Shown here: piece by piece, positions 12,860 to 17,424 of the stretch
How the letters are laid out: each line of letters starts with the position of its first letter
How positions within the stretch are numbered: the stretch's first letter is position 1
Assembly: GCA_031383745.1 (NCBI GenBank)
Contig: JANMZX010000590.1
Span: 1 to 17,424, forward strand
Length of the DNA stretch: 17,424 bases
Direction: 5' to 3'
From: CAISIP01 sp031383745
Lineage (GTDB): Bacteria; Pseudomonadota; Gammaproteobacteria; Burkholderiales; Burkholderiaceae_C
Program-made: the position numbers and the translations under genes
Notes under the pieces: generated by a model
Told to the model about the DNA's origin: nothing
Databases searched by the model: none
What the model saw: only the letters and a program-made list of their open reading frames with translations

Positions 12860-13508
12860 GCGCATAGACCGAGTTGATGCGCCAGCCGTTGTCGCCCAGG
12901 CGCATGAGGGTCCTGAGCTGGCTGACATGGATATCCAGCGTGCGTGTCTGCACCTGCGCATTGAGGCCCCAGACAGCCTCGAGCAGGTACTGGCGCGACA
13001 GCAGCCGCCCGGGATTGCGAAACAGCAGTTGCGCCAGCTGGTACTGGCGCTCGGTCAGGTCCACCATCTCGCCATGCAGGCGCACGCTGCTGGTGGACGG
13101 GTCGAATTCATACGGCTCCACGGCCAGCAGGCTGGTGCTGCTGTAACTCTCGGCGCGGCGTTTGAGCGCCTCCAGGCGTGCCAGCAGTTCCGCGCGGCGC
13201 GGTGGTTTGACCAGAAAATCGTCGGCCCCGTGGCCAAGCGCTTCCACGATGTCGCTTTCGGTGTCGCGGCTGGTCAAAAACAGAACCGGCGTGCGGTCTT
13301 GCAGCTGGCGCAGCCAGTCGAGCACCTCGATACCGGTCATGTCGGGCAACGCCCAGTCGAGCACCAGCACATCGAAGGTCTCGCGCACCATGGCCTGCAG
13401 GAAACGCGCGCCGGTGCCATACACCTCGGCGCTGTGACCGCCGGCGTGCAGGGCCTCGGTGACCAGCAGGGCGTGGTCGACATCGTCCTCCAGTACTCCG
13501 ACCCTCAT
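12831..13508 (-). CDS. OmpR/PhoB-type response regulator
   Basis: A 225-residue two-component response regulator. The receiver domain (1-118) has the acidic pair Asp8/Asp9, phospho-acceptor Asp51 in VLVLDWALPDMTG (48-60), switch Thr79 and Lys101 in VKPP. The winged-helix DNA-binding domain (about 128-223) has the typical VDLTERQYQLAQLLFRNPGR (149-168), LLEAVW and HVSQLR, ending YAHGYRLEAL. The ATG at 13508 with GGGAG 9 bases upstream gives the canonical start; the longer frame upstream is antisense to the dehydrogenase gene. It is the first gene of the operon with the LysM-FecR protein and the CHASE2 kinase, its most likely partner kinase. Its promoter lies in the divergent region before 13764. 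Confidence 0.94.
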   Translation of the reverse strand: MRVGVLEDDVDHALLVTEALHAGGHSAEVYGTGARFLQAMVRETFDVLVLDWALPDMTGIEVLDWLRQLQDRTPVLFLTSRDTESDIVEALGHGADDFLVKPPRRAELLARLEALKRRAESYSSTSLLAVEPYEFDPSTSSVRLHGEMVDLTERQYQLAQLLFRNPGRLLSRQYLLEAVWGLNAQVQTRTLDIHVSQLRTLMRLGDNGWRINSVYAHGYRLEALS

Positions 13509-13588
13509 CGCCAATGGCTCCCGCAGCTGGCACCAACCCGCAATCGGCGACGGCCGGCATCGAGTGAAACGGACCGGACGGACGCGTT

Positions 13589-13617
13589 TCGATAGCTTGC
13601 GCTGGGTGCAATCACAA
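13589..13617 (-). promoter_or_regulatory. Candidate promoter of the sensor operon
   Basis: On the minus strand TTGTGA (13617-13612) and TATCGA (13594-13589) are spaced by 17 bases, placing the start near 13582, about 75 bases before the regulator ATG. A 6-bp inverted repeat GAAACG/CGTTTC (13566-13571 and 13585-13590) overlaps the -10 and start region, and could be an autoregulatory site. Confidence 0.35.
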
Positions 13618-13682
13618 AGTTGAAGTCTAAAGCAAGTGCAGCCGCGGCAAGTGTCGGAAAAACGACAACGATGGGAGCTTCG

Positions 13683-13697
13683 GTGCCCGCCGGGCAC
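13683..13697. promoter_or_regulatory. 15-bp palindrome upstream of the D-lactate dehydrogenase gene
   Basis: GTGCCCG (13683-13689) and CGGGCAC (13691-13697) are perfect arms around one C. A -10-like TACACT lies at 13732-13737 with no good -35 box, so transcription would start near 13744 and the palindrome would centre at about -54. That layout suits an activator site. A weaker TGTCG/CGACA dyad lies at 13652-13667. Confidence 0.35.
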
Positions 13698-13763
13698 GTT
13701 GCCAGGACCCTCGCCCGACAGCACACCGGCGTACACTGCCACCCTGCACCCCGGAGAACCACC

Positions 13764-15188
13764 ATGAATGCACCTGCCGCGCCCGAACACCTGCTGCCCC
13801 AGGTTGCCCAGCGGGATGTCCCGCAGGCATTGATCGATGCTCTCAAGGCGCAGTTCGGCGCACGCTGTTCGACCGCGCTCGTGGTGCGCGAACAGCATGG
13901 GCGTGACGAGTCCTCGTTTGCCGCCCCACCCCCGGCCGCCGTGGTGTTTGCCGAATCCACCGCCGACGTGTCGGCTGTGGTGGCGCTGGCCAGCCGGTAC
14001 CGTGTACCGGTGATTCCGTTTGGCGTGGGGTCGTCGCTGGAGGGCCACCTGCTGGCCGTGCAGGGCGGCATCAGCATCGACCTGGGCCGCATGAACAAGG
14101 TGCTGGCGATCCATGCCGAAGACCTGACCGTGACGGTGCAACCGGGCGTCACCCGCAAGCAGTTGAACGACGAGATCAGGAGCACCGGCCTGTTCTTCCC
14201 CATCGACCCCGGCGCTGACGCCAGCATCGGCGGCATGAGCGCCACCCGCGCCAGCGGCACCAATGCCGTGCGGTACGGCACCATGCGCGAGAACGTGCTG
14301 GCACTGGAGGTGGTCACCGCCAGCGGCGACGTGATCCGCACCGGAACACGCGCCAGGAAGTCGTCTGCCGGCTACGACCTGACCCGCCTCATGGTCGGCA
14401 GCGAAGGCACACTGGGCGTGATCACCGAGGTGACCCTGCGCATCTACCCGCTGCCCGAAGCGGTGACGGCGGCCATCTGCTCCTTCCCGAGCATCGAGGC
14501 TGCGGTGCGCACCACGATCCAGGTGATACAGATTGGCATACCCATCGCGCGCGTGGAACTGATCGACGTGAATGCCGTGCGCATGGTCAACGCCTACGCC
14601 AAGCTCGGCCTGCGCGAAGAGCCGATGCTGCTGATGGAGTTCCACGGGTCGCCGACCGCGGTCCGGGAGCAGGCCGAGGCGGTGCAGGAGATCGCCAGCG
14701 AGCACGGTGGCAATGCGTTCGAATGGGCCAGCACACCGGAGGAACGCACCCGCTTGTGGACGGCGCGCCACAACGCCTACTTTGCCGCGATCCAGTCGCG
14801 CCCGGGCTGCCGCTCGATCTCGACCGACACCTGTGTGCCGATTTCGCGCCTGGCCGATTGCCTGCTCGACTCCGTGGCCGAGGCGGATGCATCAGGCATC
14901 CCGTATTTCCTGGTCGGCCATGTCGGCGACGGCAACTTCCACTTCGGTTACCTGCTGGACCCCGATCTTCCGCAAGAGCGTGTGACCGCCGAGAAACTCA
15001 ACCACCAGCTGGTGACCCGTGCGCTGGCGCTGGGTGGCACCTGTTCCGGTGAACACGGCATCGGGCTGCACAAGATGGATTTCCTGGTGTCGGAGGCGGG
15101 GGACGGTGCGGTCGAGACCATGCGCACCATCAAGCGGGCACTGGACCCTTACAACATCATGAACCCGGGCAAGGTGTTCACCCTGTAG
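13764..15188 (+). CDS. dld: FAD-dependent D-lactate dehydrogenase (LDHD type)
   Basis: A 474-residue flavoprotein that oxidises D-lactate (or a similar D-2-hydroxyacid) to the keto acid and passes electrons to the respiratory chain. The FAD-binding PCMH domain (about 55-232) shows VIPFGVGSSLEGH (83-95), FPIDPGADASIGGMSATRAS (145-164), GTNAVRYGTMRENV (165-178) and VGSEGTLGVITEV (211-223). The FAD-oxidase C-terminal domain has metal and substrate motifs GHVGDGNFHFG (385-395) and GTCSGEHGIG (425-434), and ends NPGKVF. This pattern matches the LDHD-type lactate enzymes better than GlcD; D-2-hydroxyglutarate dehydrogenase is the main alternative. GGAG at 13753-13756 fixes the ATG at 13764. It is divergent from the sensor operon and directly abuts the HD-GYP gene. 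Confidence 0.88.
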   Translation: MNAPAAPEHLLPQVAQRDVPQALIDALKAQFGARCSTALVVREQHGRDESSFAAPPPAAVVFAESTADVSAVVALASRYRVPVIPFGVGSSLEGHLLAVQGGISIDLGRMNKVLAIHAEDLTVTVQPGVTRKQLNDEIRSTGLFFPIDPGADASIGGMSATRASGTNAVRYGTMRENVLALEVVTASGDVIRTGTRARKSSAGYDLTRLMVGSEGTLGVITEVTLRIYPLPEAVTAAICSFPSIEAAVRTTIQVIQIGIPIARVELIDVNAVRMVNAYAKLGLREEPMLLMEFHGSPTAVREQAEAVQEIASEHGGNAFEWASTPEERTRLWTARHNAYFAAIQSRPGCRSISTDTCVPISRLADCLLDSVAEADASGIPYFLVGHVGDGNFHFGYLLDPDLPQERVTAEKLNHQLVTRALALGGTCSGEHGIGLHKMDFLVSEAGDGAVETMRTIKRALDPYNIMNPGKVFTL

Positions 15189-15194
15189 TCAGGG
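15181..15194. terminator. Stem-loop spanning both convergent stop codons
   Basis: CCCTG (15181-15185) pairs with CAGGG (15190-15194) over a TAGT loop. The hairpin contains the dehydrogenase TAG (15186-15188) and overlaps the HD-GYP stop (15191-15189). It may act as a weak bidirectional terminator; only a TTT follows on the plus strand. Confidence 0.3.
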
Positions 15195-15974
15195 GCTTTC
15201 GGCGATGGCCTTGGCCATGTAGTCGATCTTCTGCTGCAGGTCGGAGTCGGTGTCGGCGTAACGTTCGGCGATCGCCGCGAACTCGTCCTGGATCTCGATG
15301 AACGCATCGACCATGTCGGGGTCGAAATGCGCGGCCCGCTCCTGGAAGATCAGCTGCACCGCCTTGTCGTGCGCAACCCCGGAGCGATAGACGCGGTCAC
15401 TGGTCAGTGCGTCGTAGGCATCGGCGATCGCCATCACGCGCGCCGCCATGGGGATGCGTTCGCCAGCCAGGCCCTGCGGGTAACCGTGCCCATCCCAGTG
15501 CTCCTGGTGGCCATGGGCGATATCGCGCGCGATCTCCAGGAACTCGGTCGATACGCCGGCGCTGCGACGGATCTGCTCGATCGCGGCACAACCGAGAGCC
15601 GGATGTGTGCGCACGATGTCGATCTCGTCCTGGCTCAGCGGGCCGGGCTTGAGCAGGATGCGATCGGGCACACCGGCGTTACCGATGTCATGCAGCGGGC
15701 AGGCCCGAAACAGCAGGCCGATGGTGTGGTCGGACATCCGGCGCCCGTATGCCGGGGAAGACTTGAGCTTTTGCGCCAGGGCCCGCACGTAATGCTGGAT
15801 ACGCACGATATGGTTGCCGGCCTCGCCCGGTTCGGCGAGGTGCGCCATGGCAAGGACGGTGGCGTCGAATACACGGGCGAGGTCCTGCATCGAATCCCGG
15901 GCGCGCGGGAGGTTCGCCGTGCTGTCGGACGATGTTGCCGGTTGGCCGGGCACTGGTTCTGCGTGATCCACCAC
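15189..15974 (-). CDS. Stand-alone HD-GYP domain phosphodiesterase
   Basis: A 261-residue protein consisting almost only of an HD-GYP domain, which hydrolyses cyclic di-GMP. Visible motifs are an upstream histidine in NHIVRIQHYV (54-63), the HD pair in PLHDIGNAGVPDRIL (93-107), AHGHQEHWDGHGYPQGLAGE (153-172) with the GYP at 164-166, and DAYDALTSDRVYRS (185-198). The metal and GYP residues look intact, so activity is likely. There is no receiver, GAF or membrane sensor part, unlike many relatives; about 35 disordered residues lead the domain. The start is GTG at 15974, 7 bases after GGAG; a second GTG follows at once. It is convergent with the D-lactate dehydrogenase with no base between the stops, and follows the methyltransferase by 58 bases. 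Confidence 0.9.
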   Translation of the reverse strand: MVDHAEPVPGQPATSSDSTANLPRARDSMQDLARVFDATVLAMAHLAEPGEAGNHIVRIQHYVRALAQKLKSSPAYGRRMSDHTIGLLFRACPLHDIGNAGVPDRILLKPGPLSQDEIDIVRTHPALGCAAIEQIRRSAGVSTEFLEIARDIAHGHQEHWDGHGYPQGLAGERIPMAARVMAIADAYDALTSDRVYRSGVAHDKAVQLIFQERAAHFDPDMVDAFIEIQDEFAAIAERYADTDSDLQQKIDYMAKAIAESP

Positions 15975-16032
15975 AGCGGTCTCCGGGAGAGTATGTGTTG
16001 TCGATGTTACGACGAGTTACCGACCCGCAGTG

Positions 16033-16827
16033 TCATTTGTACAACTGATTCGCGCCCTTCCCGCCGGCAGCCGGCGCCCGCGCAAACGGGGCGCGATAGA
16101 TCCATACCGGGCGCCCGTCGGCCAGACGGATGGTATGCGCGGCTTGCCAATCGCGCGCCTCGAACTCCAGGCTGACCAGCCAGCTGCCGGGCTGCATCTG
16201 CGCTGCCGCCTTGTCCAGCGCGCGTGGCATGCTTTCCGGGCGCTGGAACAGGTACACCAGCTGGTAGGCGCTCCAGTCGGCGCGCCAGATGTCCCCCTGG
16301 CGCACCCGTGCCCAAGGGCAGCGCAGCGCGCACGCCAGACGCAGTGGCCAGCTCCATTCGATACCGTGCAGCTGCGCCGACGGATACGCCTCGCGCAGGG
16401 CCGACAGGCCATGGCCCAGCCCGCAACCGGCATCCAGCACCAGCGCACCGTCGGGCAGCGGCGCATGCCCTGGCAGCGCGCGCAGGGCGTGTGCCGGTGT
16501 CGGAAACAGCGGCGCATCCCGCCAGGCATGCAAGGGATACACCAGCGCAAGGACTCCCAGCAGGATTAGCCAGGCCCAGGCCGGAAGCACTGCAGCGCCA
16601 GACACCAGCAGGGCCAGTGGAAAACCGGTCGCGATGATCAGGCGACGCCACCAGCTGCTTCCAAAAAAGCTCATCACCACGCCCACCAGCGCCGCCGACA
16701 GCAGCGCGAGCGCCGCGCCTGCACCGAGCCCCAGCAGAACGCGATACAGCCCCCAGGCCAGGGCCCATGACAGCAGGGCCGGCAAGGGCCACAACAGACG
16801 TCTGGCGGGCCTAGCGCGAGGCGCCAT
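16033..16827 (-). CDS. Membrane-anchored class I SAM-dependent methyltransferase
   Basis: A 264-residue protein with two parts. Residues 1-100 hold about four hydrophobic segments (about 11-31, 36-53, 62-80, 83-99) with a basic N-terminus (RARPARR). Residues 105-250 are a class I methyltransferase fold: motif I VLDAGCGLGHG (130-140), an acidic motif II near GIEWS (155-159), QGDIWRADWS (177-186) and a hydrophobic strand LVYLF (190-194). The substrate is unknown; a membrane-linked or small-molecule acceptor is possible. The ATG at 16827 lies 17 bases inside the parB 3' end, so the two genes are overlapping and probably cotranscribed. A methyltransferase fused to a membrane domain next to parB is unusual, and I cannot name the family. 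Confidence 0.75.
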   Translation of the reverse strand: MAPRARPARRLLWPLPALLSWALAWGLYRVLLGLGAGAALALLSAALVGVVMSFFGSSWWRRLIIATGFPLALLVSGAAVLPAWAWLILLGVLALVYPLHAWRDAPLFPTPAHALRALPGHAPLPDGALVLDAGCGLGHGLSALREAYPSAQLHGIEWSWPLRLACALRCPWARVRQGDIWRADWSAYQLVYLFQRPESMPRALDKAAAQMQPGSWLVSLEFEARDWQAAHTIRLADGRPVWIYRAPFARAPAAGGKGANQLYK

Positions 16828-17424
16828 TGCTGAGCTTGTCGATCAAGCCGTTGAGCTCGTCGAGCGACCCGAACTGGATCACCACCTCGCCCATCTCCTG
16901 CACGCGACCGGCACGCTTGACGCGCTTTTTCACACGCACCTCGACCTCTGCGGTGAGAAGATCGGACAACTCCTCCTCGACCCGTCTGAGATCGCGCGAC
17001 TTCTCCTTTTTCGGCTTCGGCGAGGTGAGTGTGAACTCGGCGTTGAGCTTCTTGACCAGGCTCTCGGCCTCACGCACCGTCATCTTGCGCGCGGTGATCT
17101 GCGTCGCAGCGGTGATCTGCGCCACTTTCTCCAGCGCCAGCAGCGCCCGCGCATGGCCCATTTCCAGGTCGCCCGCCATCAGCATGGTCTGCACCGGCTC
17201 GGCCAGGTTGAGCAGGCGCAGCAGGTTGCTGGCGGCGCTGCGGGAGCGCCCCACGGCTTGCGCCGCCAGTTCGTGAGTGAGCCCAAACTCTTTGACCAGG
17301 CGTTGCAGGCCTTGGGCTTCTTCCAGCGGGTTGAGGTCTTCACGCTGGATATTCTCAATCAGCGCCATGGCGGCAGCGGCTTCATCGGGCACGTCGCGCA
17401 CCAGCACCGGCACGCTGTCCAGGC
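16811..17424 (-). CDS. parB: Chromosome-partitioning protein ParB, C-terminal part (5' end outside window)
   Basis: The last 203 or so residues of a ParB. Visible are the end of the CTP-binding N-domain (SVPVLVRDVPDEAAAAMALI), the ENIQREDLNPLEEA box, the helix-turn-helix that reads parS (LTHELAAQAVGRSRSAASNL), a lysine-rich linker (KPKKEKSRD) and the C-terminal dimerisation domain (GEVVIQFGSLDELNGLIDKL). The frame continues through the right edge, so the start and the arginine-rich CTP motif lie outside. ParB binds parS sites near the origin and, with ParA and SMC, segregates the chromosome. The sequence is of the chromosomal type. Its stop overlaps the methyltransferase start. Confidence 0.95.
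   Translation of the reverse strand, partial: LDSVPVLVRDVPDEAAAAMALIENIQREDLNPLEEAQGLQRLVKEFGLTHELAAQAVGRSRSAASNLLRLLNLAEPVQTMLMAGDLEMGHARALLALEKVAQITAATQITARKMTVREAESLVKKLNAEFTLTSPKPKKEKSRDLRRVEEELSDLLTAEVEVRVKKRVKRAGRVQEMGEVVIQFGSLDELNGLIDKLSNGASR

Noticed and set aside
13509..14771. Upstream extension of the response regulator frame to 646 codons
   Set aside because: The extension is antisense to the D-lactate dehydrogenase and the canonical regulator start with GGGAG is at 13508.
1..17424. CRISPR array, transposase, integrase, tRNA or rRNA
   Set aside because: No regularly spaced repeats, no transposase or integrase motifs, and no tRNA T-loop or rRNA-like stretches were found.

Overview
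The window is dense, GC-rich (about two thirds G+C by eye) chromosomal DNA of a betaproteobacterium. It is most likely a member of the Burkholderiales close to the Comamonadaceae. Evidence for this is a Bug-type (TctC) solute-binding protein next to a LysR regulator, a 398-residue glutaryl-CoA dehydrogenase, the codon bias, and a short GC-rich intragenic repeat of a kind I associate with that family from memory. A chromosomal-type parB at the right edge suggests the window may lie near the replication origin. No tRNA, rRNA, transposase, phage gene or CRISPR array was seen.

Left part (1-5230). A probable exported protein begins at 79 and runs leftward out of the window; its start codon lies in one arm of an inverted repeat. 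After about 390 gene-free bases comes gcdH (468-1664, minus). It is divergent from a block reading right: an isopenicillin-N-synthase-type 2-oxoglutarate/Fe(II) oxygenase, a Tat-exported Bug binding protein (ATGA overlap) and a LysR regulator. The divergent control region holds a 27-bp dyad with 10-bp perfect arms between the two predicted promoters, and a 13-bp palindrome on the predicted oxygenase start site. A 106-residue protein of unknown function follows.

Middle part (5278-8611). Acetoacetyl-CoA synthetase (minus) carries an in-frame 37-codon low-complexity insertion bounded by a 13-bp direct repeat. Divergent from it is a small hotdog-fold thioesterase, which converges on a PduO-type cob(I)alamin adenosyltransferase. 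Together with gcdH these are acyl-CoA and carboxylate metabolism genes.

Signalling block (8713-13508, minus). In transcription order it contains an OmpR-type response regulator, an exported LysM-FecR protein with three beta-sandwich-like repeats and a hydrophobic tail, a CHASE2 histidine kinase, and an OmpA-like domain protein with no visible signal peptide. Tight spacing and overlaps argue for one operon. It looks like an envelope-sensing two-component system with its own periplasmic parts, and it is the most interesting system here.

Right part (13764-17424). An FAD-dependent D-lactate dehydrogenase (plus) abuts, with no gap, a convergent stand-alone HD-GYP phosphodiesterase. Then come a membrane-anchored class I methyltransferase and the 3' part of parB, whose end overlaps the methyltransferase start.
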